Positions 11,156 through 22,738 of a stretch of 64,000 nucleotides of DNA are shown in pieces. The notes under the pieces were generated by a model. It ran no database searches. It was given only the letters and a program-made list of their open reading frames with translations, and was not told the origin of the DNA. The first letter of the stretch is position 1. Every line of letters begins with the position of its first letter. Source of the DNA: Calycina herbarum (taxonomy: Eukaryota; Ascomycota; Leotiomycetes; Helotiales; Pezizellaceae); contig LLEY01000087.1 in assembly GCA_001414485.1 (NCBI GenBank), positions 1 through 64,000 on the forward strand, read 5' to 3'. A program made the translations under genes and the position numbers.

Positions 11156-12375
11156 TTCGAAAGGATAACGGGAGTCTTTGGTATAAAAACTGATTTACAA
11201 ACTGAGGTATTGGTATGGAGAATGAAGTAAAGTGTAATGGAAGAATGTGTGTGAAGAGGAAGCAAAAATGTATCAAAACAATGTGGAAGAGGGGAGGAGT
11301 GGGTGGAGGGGTAATCATATATAGCGGGCAACCCTGAGAGCGAGACACGTTCGACCCCTCGTTTCCGGTTCAAAAAATATCCACAACAACACACACATCT
11401 GTCTTAGTACGGGAATCTCTTGCCAGCTTTCTGCTAGCTTTGCAAGCAGTGCCAAGTCGGGCCTCTGAACAGACGCAATGCATTTACCCATACTCGAGTA
11501 CGTCTTGCTATTGCCTGCAGATATGCACCAAGTCATAGGCACCTGCTTGCTCTATTCGCACATCCTGTGAAGTAACTCAATAGTGGGGTTCATTGTTGAC
11601 CCCTCTACGTTGCTGGTCCTTGCAAACGAGAGATGAGCGCTCCTTGCGTCGACAATTGATTGAGCCCTGGGAAGGAAGGCATACGGAGACGAAGCGTAGC
11701 GGTGTGGATACCTCAGCTGCGTGAACAGCAAAGCAATATGAAGCTGCGAAGGCGCCCAAAGTCTGCAGCTGTTCCAATTAGACTTCTAACTGCCAGCGGC
11801 TCGACCCGCTCTGCGACGCATGCAACGTTCTCATCCGTTCATAAGAGATCCTGCGGAGCGACTCCAGCGAATCGTGCGATCAAATTGAGGAGGGGAAGAG
11901 GCGGTCAAGGAAATGGAGCTGAGTCACGTGCTAGTCCGCTGCGCGCTTCCTGCGCCATCCATCTGCTGGATCCGGCTCATTCAGACTCGAAACTCGGGGT
12001 GGCAAGAAATAATCAGATCGTGGATGGGACGAGACATCGCCTTGAAGCTAGATAGCATGGGCTGAGCATCGTGAGGTGAGCATTGTCAGTTGTGAGTTAT
12101 GAGATGTCGTTGTCAAAAGAAGTCCCTTGAAACCAGCTACTCGGGCCGTACTCTGTACCTCACAGCTGCAATTGCCCCTCACTCGTGACAAACTACCCCT
12201 CCATCCGTGACAAGTTACCCAACATGGTCTTGAGACGTTTAATTCTATCCAAGTAATTCGAGGAACTTCTTCCAGCCGTTTCAATTGACAGAGGAACTCA
12301 CACGTGGTCGGAATTTACGTCCTATCCATTCATGTTGGCTGATTGTACCCGAGGGAACCCCGTCTATCCGCCAGA
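11156..12375. other. intergenic, no gene seen
   Basis: The stretch upstream of the TPT1-like gene is pyrimidine-rich on the gene strand near the start, as expected for a fungal promoter/5' UTR. The 11.4-12.1 kb part is relatively GC-rich and has open frames up to about 130 codons, but they have Arg/Ser-rich random-looking composition and no splice partners. Nothing functional was recognised. Confidence 0.45.
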
Positions 12376-13070
12376 TCACTGTCCAAAGCCTCTGTTCGCC
12401 TCTTCCGCTTCCACCTCTGCTTCATCGTCCCCCTCGAGTCGAATCTCATGTCCATCGCAGTCTTTCACAAAATTACTTGCAAAACAACTGAGTCCTGCAA
12501 ATCCTGCCAGAACCCAAAACGTGGCTCCCACGATACCCTTTCTAAACCCACGCCATAGATCCATCCACCAAGCGCAGGTCCAATTGTCCTGGCAGCTGCA
12601 GAGGCCCAAGACGGTAGGATGGGGACAGCAATTGTTTAGCAAAATCTGTGCCGCAGGCGCTGCAAACGTTCGACCAATGACGAAGAGAAATATCAAAGAG
12701 GTAAGGGCAGCCCAGAAAGTAAATCCTGTCTTTTCCGACGGTGGTGGCGTTGTGCTTGGTATGATAGCTAGAAATGGAGTGAAAGAATAGATAATTGGAA
12801 AGCAGTACAAGAATATTCTTCATGAGGTTACCGTGCCAAGGTGTGTATCTACTGCGGGGTATAGAAACGATTGAAGAAGGATTCCAACAGAACCGAGCGT
12901 CGCCATCGAGAATCCAATGTCTCTAGGTGAGAGACCGGTACCACCAGTAAAAATGAATAGTAGATATAGAGTATAATTTGGCAGAGGGTAAGCTGGGTCG
13001 TAAACCAGCGAGCTAAGGAAGGTGTAAAAAATAGACTGAAACTTTCTCGTAGCAAAAGCCAACTGCGGCT
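12376..13070 (-). pseudogene. MFS transporter C-terminal remnant
   Basis: Minus-strand sequence encodes the C-terminal transmembrane half of a fungal major-facilitator transporter: GTGLSPRDIGFSMATLGSVG, then FPIIYSFTPFLAIIPST, an NNCCPHPTVLG motif, and the DGHEIRLEGDDEAE tail typical of fungal zinc-induced-facilitator-like MFS proteins. It is broken in several ways. The N-terminal half is absent, and the frame ends at about 13070 in AT-rich repeat DNA. A TGA at 12820-12822 interrupts the reading frame (continuing in the same frame as RIFLYCFPII). After NNCCPHPTVLG about nine expected residues are missing, and the conserved ASAAARTIGPALGGWIYGV segment continues in another frame before the original frame resumes at GIVGATFW. 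Function cannot be retained. Confidence 0.8.
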
Positions 13071-13640
13071 TCTAGTTTATAGATAAAAAAATACTGTAAT
13101 AGACTTCTCTTCTTTATAGAACTATAATCTCTCTTTCTACTTCTTATCTATCTCTCTTTTGTAGGTTTATCTACTTACTATAATAGCTCTCTATAAATAT
13201 ATAAGAGAAGTACTTATAGAATAGTATCTTATATTAAGAAAAACTAAACTAAAGAGAGAAGTAGAGAGTATAGACGCTCTTACTCTATTTAACTATACTA
13301 AGCGAGTCCTCGGCAGAATCTCGGGAAAACCTGGTTACGAGATTATACGTAATCGGGATATATATAACTAGAACTATTATAAACTCTAGCTAATTTTTAG
13401 AAAGTAATTATAAGAATTTAAAAGCTTAGAATAGTAGAAATTCTAATATAATAGATTTAAATAGTTATTTATAAATAATAAGAAGAATTTAAGATTCTAA
13501 AGTAGTATTCTATTCCTTATAACTTGATACATCTCGTTAGTCGTAACCCTCTCGACAAACATACGTATATTTTCTTGGAATTCTCCAGAATTCCACACGA
13601 CATGAATTTCTGACAAGATATTAGAAAATATCTTCAATCG
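13071..13640. repeat. AT-rich, RIP-like transposon relic
   Basis: The sequence switches abruptly to AT-rich, TA-dinucleotide-rich DNA with runs such as TATAGAACTATAATC and very few CpA steps, as left by repeat-induced point mutation. It contains no readable protein. It borders and probably truncated the MFS remnant. A few GC-richer islands (about 13290-13350) survive. The parent element could not be named. Confidence 0.6.
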
Positions 13641-14170
13641 CGGATCCACGGCGTTAAGCTTCAAAGTGCTCCACCATCACCGCTAGCCAGGCCAGGCGGT
13701 TGGCGGCACGCCCACTTGAGTTCGTCGGATCCGCGATAGCGTCATGCGGCGCGACGCCTTGCAAGGAACGTGATGGATGGGGTACATGGCGAGCGTGAGG
13801 GACGGGTAATAGCCGTTTTACGTCCATCGCGGGTAGCAATTCGAGTATATTTGAAGGTGTTGATGATTTAAAGGTTATAGAAAAGATGCCCGTGGTGAGA
13901 TGGTGAGACCTGAAAGAAGTGCTTGTGCCAAGCTCAAACCCTAAACCGAGCTTCGATGGACAGTAAAAGCGTACCTACCTCCTAGCTCTCGTTATTCCAA
14001 CTTTCCGGGGTAATGTAAAGACAAAACGGAACACTAATCCAGAGCTTCTCGAACAATCGGTCACCAACATAAAAGATAATCTTGGAAATTTTGAGCGGTT
14101 CTGTGATCAGCTTCTTATTCCTCTCCGGGTCCGAAAGCCCATAAAAGCTCCATCCTTTCCGTGGGTATCA
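13641..14170. other. intergenic with an isolated GC-rich segment
   Basis: A GC-rich block at about 13640-13850 abuts the AT-rich relic and has a 61-codon open frame on the minus strand, but it matches nothing I recognise. The rest (13860-14170) is ordinary sequence downstream of the SNF2 gene and would contain its 3' UTR. Confidence 0.4.
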
Positions 14171-17100
14171 TCATAACTCATCATCTTCATCTGATTCCGT
14201 TTCACAACCAGCTCCATTCCCATCATCGTTCCCGTTCCCGATTCCAGTTGCGAGATCAGCCGAGGGGACGTCTAATTCCATTGTCGTTTCCTTCATGCCC
14301 TCGTTTCCAGTGCTAACCGGTTCCGCGATTCCATAATCCGCAATATCGAAATCATCCTCACCCCCAGTAGGCACATCCAAGACCTGCTGCTGCTCATTCC
14401 CATTTTCAGAGACCCCTTGAGAGACCCTAACCTCTTCTTCGGAGACTATAACCTTTGCCTCAGATGGCTTTTCGGACACAGGCTCACTCCTAAAACTCTC
14501 CCCTCCACTCCCTTCCTTCCGTTTCAAATAAAACCTCTCCAAACAATCCCTCCTCTGCTTAGTCGTCCACCCCTCCACCACAAGCGCAAACTCAGTCGCA
14601 CTCTCAAACCCAAAAGTCCTCGCCATCGTACAAAACTGCCTCCGCATCACCTCCCTCGGCGGATGAAAAACATACTGTTCCTCCGCATTCTGCGATTCTG
14701 CAAAGAGTCTTTGTTCCCCGTAATCCACATCATTCCCGGTCTCTTGAGCTCGTCTACTAAGTTCCGCCTCAATCTTGGAGGAACCCACGACTTCGGAATT
14801 TTCATGCGTGTATTGGACACCTGCTGATGTGAGGATGGCTTGTATGGGATCCATTTTCTGCTTGGATTTTGATTTTGCGGTTTTGAGATCTTCGCCTTTT
14901 TCAATGAGGGCAACGAGTTGGCTCATGGCGCCATTTTCGTCATGGTCGTCGACTTTGAGAGGATTGTCGTCGTCGTCCAGTTCTTCCACGTTCACTTCGA
15001 CCATGTCGATTCCACGCTTGGCTTCTGCCACATTCGTTTTGTTGACAATATCTCGAAGAACGATGTTATCCCCGTGGAAGGTGAGTAAGTTGTGGAGTCC
15101 AAAGATTTCACCCTTTTGGCCGCTGGATTGCTGAACTCCTTTGAAGTATCTACGCTCTACCGAGGCAGAATAACCAATGTTGGCTTGCTGTTGTTTGTAG
15201 ATTTGCCGTGCATAGACGATTTCCTCGACAGTACCGGCAGACACAAGACGGAATACTTCGACATCTCGGGTTTGTCCAATACGATATGCTCGATCCTGTG
15301 CTTGAAGGTCGTAACTTGGGTTCCAATTTGGGTCGAAGATTATTACTTTGTTTGCACTTGTGATATTCAAGCCAACACCTAGGAAAGTTAGTGGAATACG
15401 TTGGAAGCGAATAAGTGAAAATGAAACTTACCTCCGGCTTTGGTAGATATCAAGAATACAAACTGGCGAGGATCTGAGTTGAAGTCATCGACAGTTTGCT
15501 GCCTTTCGTCAATTGGCATATCACCACTAAGGAAACTAACATTGTAGCTAGTGTTTGTAAAGAGGTGCTGGAGCATCTTTAGCAGTCTCACGCTGTGTGA
15601 GAAAATGAGAACTTTATCGCCATCATTATGAAATTGCTTCAAAAGCTTCTTCAGAAGTTTCCACTAATAGTCAAAAGTCAGCAGGAATCCAGGGGAATGG
15701 AGAGAGAGACTACCTTTCCACAAAATTCGGGATTTGAAAGGTTTAACAATGATTCCTTATTGGCATAGAGATCTTTCCACCGATTCGGTACCATCTTTTT
15801 GAGAAACCCCAAATCTCGTTTTTGTTTGTCTGGAGAATCACTGGCGTTCGGGATGAGTAGGGCAAGGTGGTTCGATAATTTTTGAAGGTTGGTGATGACG
15901 GGAAATACTAAATTCTGAGGTAGGATTAGTACAGAGATACTTTCTTGGATCTTTACCTACCTTCCACGGAGTATCGGTCCCTGCAACAGTCACATGGCAA
16001 CACCATCCTCTCTTCTTTCCGGATTCGCACTCGCACATAGCCGTTGAATATTTGACAGCCTCGACAATCTCACTCTCGAGGAATAGCTCATAAGCTTCCC
16101 TTTGGATATCCGTGAGTGGACAAAAAATGACTTTATCGGTCTTTTTCGGAAGCTGGTGAGCTATCAAGCTCTTCATCCGACGCAAGAAGAATTCTGGTAG
16201 CAAATTGTTAACCAGTTTATTCGCGGTTTCTCTTGCTTGTTTCAATTGATGAAATGTAGCATCGTGAGATTGACCCTGTCTGAGAGGACCGCTGATGCTG
16301 GTTTTCCAAGTCGATAAGGGCCCGAACCGTCCGGGATTGCACCAATTTAAAAGCGTCCAAAGCTCTTCATATTTGTTCTGAATCGCTGTACCGGTGAGTC
16401 CAATCCTACACAATGCATTGACCTCGTTCATTGCTTCGGTGGTTGCAGACTTGATTTCTTTCAATGTGTGACACTCGTCAGCGACAACACAATCCCAAGG
16501 CACGAGATTCAAGTCCTCCTTGTGATTTCGATAGGTATGGTATGTAGTGATGACAACTTCCGAGCGACCGGCTTTTGCTGTTTCCAGCACGTCCTCTCTG
16601 TCTTTTTGGTGGTATTTATCGATATGCCACCATCCCCATCGTTTTAATTCGTTTTCCCAGTTCTGAATCAAAGATCCCGGGCAAACTATCAACACTCGTG
16701 GATACCAGCGTTTACCGGCTCTTCTCATTTTTCTCATCCGTTTATCATCTCTCTCGTCGCCGGTCTTACCAAAAGCAGCAGTAAGAAAGGCTGCAACCTG
16801 GACCGTTTTCCCAAGTCCCATATCATCGCCCAAAATACCTCCCTTTTGATAAACAAATAATTCGTGAAGAAATCCAACGCCTTTGACCTGGTATTCTCGA
16901 AGATATTGTGCAATAGAAGCAGGTATTACCCCCAATGAATTCGGCAACTCTATATCTTTGTATGGCCGGGAACGTTCAATACTTGCAGGGAAATCGGGGC
17001 GCTCTCGAAGTTCGGCGATCCGCTCATCGTCAGAGAAGTATATATCTTCATACGAGGGTGGAATCTGAAGGGCCGAGTTCTCAAACCTTTTATGATCCTG

Positions 17101-17647
17101 ATCAAATTCTCTCCGCCTATCAAGAAAATAGTCTGGCATTTCCATATCCACCAAGTCTTCATCATCTGAAGCGTCTCCCCAAACTCGTTGTTTCTTCTTA
17201 GCTGGCTCCCCGGATTCGCCGTTCCTCTGCTTCTTCCTATTCGCAGTCGCAGTCTTCGCTTCCTCCGTGAGCTTCTTCTTTGTAGCAGCAGCTTTTTTGC
17301 GCTTGGTGGACTTCTTTTCCTTGAATTTCTGGTAGACATTGTCGCTCTCCTCGTCCGACCATTTCACCTTCTCTCCTACCTCTGCAACTTTATCTTCGCG
17401 TGCATTCGTTTTGACTTTCGTAATTTCGACGTCGGAATCGCTGATTTCATCGTCTTGAGGGGGGCCTACGATTTCTAGGAAGTGGTTAGCCAGGGAAGAT
17501 GTGGCAAGAAGGAAGCGGGTGGAATTTACTTTCGATATACTCATCGGTGCCCATCGGGTGCCTGACTCTCTTGCGCCTAGCTGCGAATATCTCATCTTCA
17601 TCGTCATCGTCAATCTCTTCTGGCGCATCTTCTGTCCCTTTCGCCAT
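14171..17647 (-). CDS. SNF2-family DNA-dependent ATPase, ERCC6L2-type (RAD26-like)
   Basis: Five exons (17647-17530, 17474-15961, 15914-15714, 15663-15432, 15378-14171) join in frame to 1090 residues. The N-terminus is acidic ([10 protein letters not shown]), followed by a Lys-rich nuclear-type region. The helicase core has Walker [10 protein letters not shown] (about 255-263), motif II ADECH (371-375), motif [11 protein letters not shown], and the C-terminal lobe with [34 protein letters not shown] and [20 protein letters not shown]. The segment after motif VI ([18 protein letters not shown], then RYFKGVQ and IFGLHNLL) is the pattern of ERCC6L2 rather than CSB or RAD54. A Cys cluster ([13 protein letters not shown]) also fits that subfamily. 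Expected role: nuclear chromatin translocase in DNA repair or transcription-linked genome stability. The acidic C-terminus ends [10 protein letters not shown]. The start at 17647 (MAKGTED) is the first ATG of exon 1. It is divergent from TMEM234 with 181 bp between start codons. Confidence 0.9.
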
Positions 17648-17828
17648 ATTGTCGTCGCGGGGTATGAATGCAAAGCGCACAGTTGACGAGTACCTACGCG
17701 CCTTTCAACACGAAGGCATGTGATGCCAAGACAATGAATGGCCTTCCAGGTTTCGGGTCTTTCGCTCACAACTCGCATTTCATCAACCCAAAGACAAGAT
17801 ATCGAACGTCTAAAATCAATCCTCAACC
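17648..17828. promoter_or_regulatory. compact bidirectional promoter region
   Basis: Only 181 bp separate the start codons of the divergent SNF2 ATPase and TMEM234 genes, so both promoters and 5' UTRs must share or overlap this interval. No specific TATA-like element was identified. Its role follows from position, not from a motif. Confidence 0.5.
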
Positions 17829-18715
17829 ATGGAAGAAACCGAACCAACACCAACCAGACCCCTCATCAACTACGTCGTAGGCTTCCTCCTCATCGGTCTA
17901 GCATGGGGATTCACAACCCCCTTCATCCGCCGTGCCGCAGTCCATCACAAGCCTCCACCTCATCCCATACTCGAGACCCCTTCCATCCAAAACAGTTGGG
18001 TTAAAAGTAAAGTCTACGGAGCCTTCTTTGGCGTCACGGATTTGTTGAAAAACTGGAGATATGCTTTACCCCTAGTGATCAATTTGACTGGGAGTGTTTG
18101 GTTCTTCTTATTGATCGGTCAAGCTGGTATGTGGTGTTTATTTCATTTTTCTGCTTTTCTTTCTTGATTCTTGGATCGTCTGAGAAATGGACTTCGAGAT
18201 TTTGTTTTCCCGATTTTATTTGTCCTCAGCAGAGGTGCAGGAAGTCGCAAGAGCAGAGTACCTCAAGTGTTCGACTCAGTCTCGGAGAACCGATTCGATT
18301 ATCCTACAAGCCTCGAACAATTAGATTTACGTTGCCAAAGAGTTAGGAGAATTGTAGGAAGGGAAGTGCCTTGGACTACAGGCACGAATTCCTGCGACCC
18401 ATGGTGCCCTTAAGACGGGAGGAAAGGACTCATACGCTATCCTATAGCCGGAGGCACGGTGCAAATACGATGCTTTGGATACTAAGCTAATCCCATAACC
18501 ACAGAACTGAGTCTCACAGTCCCAATCACCAACTCTCTAGCCTTCCTTTTCACGGTTTTGGGAGAATGGTGGGTAGAAAAGAAAGTAATCTGCAGAGGCA
18601 AGTCCCCAAACCCCCTCCTCAATCCCATTTACTAACATGCCACCCAGATACCTGGATAGGAATGACCTTGTCACTTGTAGGAATAGCCCTTTGTGTACAG
18701 AGTAAGAACACTTAG
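17829..18715 (+). CDS. TMEM234/UPF0546-family small membrane protein
   Basis: Three exons (17829-18126, 18505-18597, 18648-18715) join in frame to 152 residues. The protein has about four hydrophobic segments: LINYVVGFLLIGLAWG, ALPLVINLTGSVWFFLL, SLTVPITNSLAFLFTVLGEW and WIGMTLSLVGIALCV. The GFLLIGLAWGFTTPFIRR start and the NLTGSVWFFLLIGQAELSLTVPI core are characteristic of TMEM234, an EamA/DMT-like half-transporter fold of unknown substrate. Intron 1 is unusually long for this window (378 bp). Intron 2 (18598-18647) has a GC donor, GCAAGT, a recognised variant, with an ACTAAC branch site and CAG acceptor. An alternative ending that uses a GTAAGA donor near 18702 would add a different tail; the QSKNT ending was preferred because it matches the usual length. 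It lies downstream of a 181-bp divergent promoter. Confidence 0.85.
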
Positions 18716-19090
18716 ATCCTTAAATGAAGAATAAGATTTTTCATCATACCCGATTCAATCTTTTGCAGATGTGCTACTCCAAGAACTGGATTTATGCTAT
18801 ACAAGTTCAATTTTCTCACTCGTTACATAAACCCTCGCTCCAAATGCAAAACTGACAAAAAATAACATCCCTTGGTATCCCGTACCAGCCAAAAAAAATA
18901 ATTAACAAAAGCAAACACTCCAACCCAATGCTACAGATTGACCAGCAATCCCAAATCGAACACCCAAAAAAAGGCTCCCTAGCAATATGCAACCAAACCG
19001 CTCCACATAATGCCCAACAAGAATCAAACCAAAAGAAGACTCGGATCACAAAAGCTTTTCCTCACTCATACCTTATCTAGAACTCATTCT
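18716..19090. other. intergenic between convergent genes
   Basis: The 375-bp spacer would carry the 3' UTRs of TMEM234 and the minus-strand gene at 19091. A-rich runs (about 18850-18920) are present. No gene was seen. Confidence 0.5.
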
Positions 19091-19967
19091 TCAAGAACGA
19101 GCTCGAACCCATCTCTGTACATCCCTCAATCGAGGATCTTCCTGGATCCATCGTCCAAGTCCATAGTCCGAGGTTCGCAAATCATTATAAATAGATTCAT
19201 CAGTTATAGCCGAAAGTTCCTAGATACCAACACCTATTAGCTTTTGGAAGAAGATGGGGGAGGGGTAGTTGGAAAGGAAGTGAGAGGTGACTTACAGAAC
19301 GCAACTGCGCATCACAAGAGGCCAGTTGAGAAGTATGTCCACTATGCGGTCTCTGCCCCCCAAGGATTGAGTCTCGCCAGGAGACCCATCGTTGAGCAGC
19401 ACATTGACGGAGATAGATTTTTTGGCCTTCGTGGCGACGGGCGAAGGCGTCTAGTGTTACTCTGTTTTCTTGTTAGCCTTGTCGTGCCCATTTTCTTCCT
19501 ATTACCACCCATCTTGTGGACTGAAAACGACTTACTGCACAAGCTCAGCCTTATTCTGTTCCTCTACACCTCCTCGAACACGGGAAACTCGAGTCTCAGC
19601 GGCACAGTTCAAGATGTGTTGTCCGTCGATGGAGCATTGTCGTAGTGCTGCCCAGCCTTCGGTGTAGTAGTCGTCTTGAGATGGCGGGTCTGAGGGTGCG
19701 GATGCGATGTAGTATTGGAGGTTGCGGAAGTCGGAGAGGAGGTCTGCTACCCGGATGGTGCGTTGTTCGTTTACTTTGAGTGGTGTTAGTGGAAGAAAAG
19801 TGAGGAGGAGGGGAGGCAATTCGACGGGAGAGAAGAGAAATGGGGATTGTGTTGAGTGAAGGGAATTGGGATTGAGAATTGAGGCTTGCGTAGAAGAGTT
19901 CGTTGTGCTGGATGTTGAAGAGCAAGAATGGATGAGAGAGGAAGAGAGACTTACAACCGTCAGACAT
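19091..19967 (-). CDS. unrecognised four-exon gene, 181 residues
   Basis: Minus-strand exons 19967-19955, 19773-19536, 19461-19296 and 19219-19091 join in frame to 181 residues. The model uses a 13-bp first exon (MSDG), GTAAGT donors throughout, and acceptors CAAAG, AACAG and TCTAG; a CTAAC-like branch precedes exon 2. Conserved-looking stretches include RTIRVADLLSDFRNLQYYI, YYTEGWAALRQCSIDGQHIL, LRQCAAQRWVSWRDSI and GLGRWIQEDPRLRDVQRWVR. The polypeptide is mostly helical in character, with no membrane segment or signal peptide, several cysteines and many Trp/Arg. The exon 3 acceptor was chosen over one at CACTAG because only the former gives an open frame that continues cleanly into exon 4. 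No family was recognised, so function is unknown. Confidence 0.55.
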
Positions 19968-22738
19968 CTTGAACGAATGATAGAAATGCCTCTGAGACCC
20001 GAAACGAAAGAAGAGCGATGAAGCGAGAAGAAATAGAGAAAGTGGGGAAGGTACTGAGTAGCTATAGCTATAGACGAAGCTCCTTGAACAATGACGAATG
20101 AGAGAATGGCAAAAGCAAATTCAAGAACCTGGTAGGGGTATGTGCAAAGTGTGCTGAACCGTTGAATGGAATGTCTCAGAATGTCTTTCAGCAATTGAAG
20201 CCATGGAGCCTCTATATATCAAGAAATCTATCAACTCCACAATCGATGAATGCCAAAAGAAGACAGACGTTACATCCGCCCTTCCCAAAAAGACACTACA
20301 CAAAGAAAATAGTCTCCCCTAAAAGGACCATGTGGCTGGCTCACAATTGATTTACTCAGCACATAGAATTCCATCACCCCCATAATCTTTACATGGTAGG
20401 AAACACAGTGAGCACTCGCTGCCGTGAGCATTATCGGCAGGTAAGGTTAGGCAGCGCAAGAACACAGTCCGGTCCAGCACATTGGGAAAGAGATATTGCA
20501 CATCCGCTTGCCCCTCTCAAGCTCAAAGCTTTGATTCAGGTCCCCATCCATTCGCTGCAAGCCATCCGGAGCCGTCATGGAGAAAGATCCCTACCAAGCT
20601 GTAGATGGGAAACGGCATCCTTTATTTTGAGATAGCTGCATACGGGACGATTGCAGGATACCAGGATGAAGAGAGGCTCTTAGACCGGGGCAAGGACTCA
20701 GGGGGAGATAGCGTGGATGTCATCTGCAAGGGACCGCACCATTGGGATCTTCAAGGCTATCTGGCGCTCTCACAGGATGGAGCATCTGAAGGGTGTCACC
20801 AAGATGGCAAGTTGTGGCGGTTGCTCCGTAAGTTGCGGTGTCATGGTAGTGGGTATGTCGCCCTGGTCTTCGCTTCAGGTAAGCCACAACGTGGCATTTC
20901 AAACGCAGATCACCAATTAGAAGGGAGCTGAGAGGGAAAAGCATCGTGGGACCTGTGGCTAGAGCGAATCAAAAGGCAAGAAACAGACGCAGAGTGATGG
21001 AGCCTCGAGAGGCGAGCGTAGAGCTGAATTCAGTGGGGGCTTAACCCACCGTGTCCGGCGCTGCGCCATATCAGATTTTTTGGCTGCTCTCGGGATGCTC
21101 GATGAAGTATCCTGGCTGCACACATGGCTGGAAGCCAATTCCTTTCTGAGATAATTGACCGATGTGACATTGTCCATTCAGAGTTCTTACCGGTCGGTTG
21201 TTGGGAGGTCGTAGCTTTGATGATGCTAGTTGATTTCCATTTCAGAGGTTCGTAGGGCTGGATGTGGAAAGTGTCAGAGCTTCGGGTTGCATGTTCAGGT
21301 GCCGCCACGAGTTGGGGCTGTGCTCTTTGTTGAGGCTTCACACCCAGGTACGGAGTACTAAGTCGGTGGATTTTGAGCTTCGTGGTGAGAGAAGCTGTGG
21401 CTAATAGAATTGAAAATCGTGATGGATAGAATAAGCAGCATTGCTTTCGACAACGGGATGGGACTCTCTCGGTTTCGGTCCTCGTTTTCAGACACCAATC
21501 TTTCGTAGATTCGGAAGGATTTGGTGTACACGATCGTTGCATAGACAAGTATTACTAGAAATCTGGAAACAAACGTAAGATCTCACCAAGTTAGTGAGAA
21601 TAAGGTTGTTGCCTAACAATACGAGTTTGGTGATTTTAATGCTTCTGACAAGATCGTGATTTTGAAGACGATGGTCGCCGTGCTCCGTCATTTTCACATC
21701 ACCGGCTCGGAACGATGGACGACTAACAATCAACGTACGGAGTATAAGCAGGAATGGAAACAAAAAGACAGATCTTCCTATTATTCTTGACGGATTTGAC
21801 GGTCTGACGGGCTTCCAACGACATAAATTTCAACCATTGAAAAGAGCGACCGTCATTCATCCATCCATCCATCCAGCCAGGAAAATGCCCCGCCAGACAA
21901 AGTACATATTGGTGCTTGTAAGGTTACATAAGGGATTGACTTGATTCAGCATTGCCATTGGTTTCCAGGGCCAGCCCAAATTGGCTGGCATTGAGAAGTT
22001 CCTCAATAAATAGAATGGGGATATTATTACGAGTCCAAACATCTGCAATGGAAACAAGAAAACAGTGAAGCTTTTTGTACTCAACAAAAAAGATATACAG
22101 ATGCCTGAATGGATGATTGATCACTCGATCAAAACAGATTGGATGTCCTCGCAGTAGACAAATTCTCGTTGTTTCAAAATATTAGCTCAACAATTTAGAA
22201 GAATGGAAAGTGTTAGCCCAGAAACTTGGAACAATCGACTTCAATTGGCCCAAAAATCTAGATTAATACCTGAATTCTGCTATAGAGTTAGAATATCAAA
22301 ATCCAGGAGGATGTGATGTTCCTCATATATGCGCACAGATGGCGATCCATTTCTGACGGCGGGGTTTAGTCTCGGCAGACCATATTGATTATTGCCTCGT
22401 TGGTTATTGTTGAAATTATGCGACAAATTGAGGACAATGATTGAATCTTTTTAAGAATTTATAACTGAATTTCAAGATTGTATCTCGATTCAAGGTTGAT
22501 GGAGGGGCCAGTGCAGTTCGGCGTTTGGTAATTAAGACCGACCACGCGACTCCCACTAAAGCCTGAGGCACGTTTGTTTACTTGGAGCTAATTTAGCCTG
22601 GCCGCAACACGCAGCACTCCACCCCAGCTCAGCACCCAACCTTACCTCCACTCCTTCAACATCGCATTGCAAGTGCAAATTACACACTCAGAGCTTGACC
22701 CACAGGCACCGCAGGCTAAAGCCTCTGCCAGATACATC
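19968..22738. other. long intergenic region, no gene seen
   Basis: About 2.8 kb separate divergent genes. Open frames of up to 172 codons occur (for example minus strand 21030-21548), but they lack splice partners and family resemblance. Short tandem CATC repeats are at about 21857-21873. A fragment related to the TIR elements at 25.3 and 43.8 kb lies at about 22190-22290 (listed separately). Promoters of both flanking genes must lie here. Confidence 0.45.
22190..22290 (-). repeat. fragment of a dispersed TIR element (third copy)
   Basis: The segment with TTGGAACAATCGACTTCAAT followed by ATCTAGATTAA matches, on the opposite strand, the interior of the element at 25.25-25.5 kb (TTGGAACGATCAACTTCAAT, then ATCTGGATTAA). 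Terminal repeats were not recognised, so this looks like a degraded, inverted, partial copy. Confidence 0.45.

Noticed and set aside
11660..12055. 131-codon plus-strand frame upstream of the TPT1-like gene
   Set aside because: Arg/Ser-rich random-looking translation with no motif, likely a chance frame in GC-rich DNA.
21030..21548. 172-codon minus-strand open frame
   Set aside because: No recognisable family, no canonical introns, and low-complexity Ser/Arg composition in intergenic DNA.
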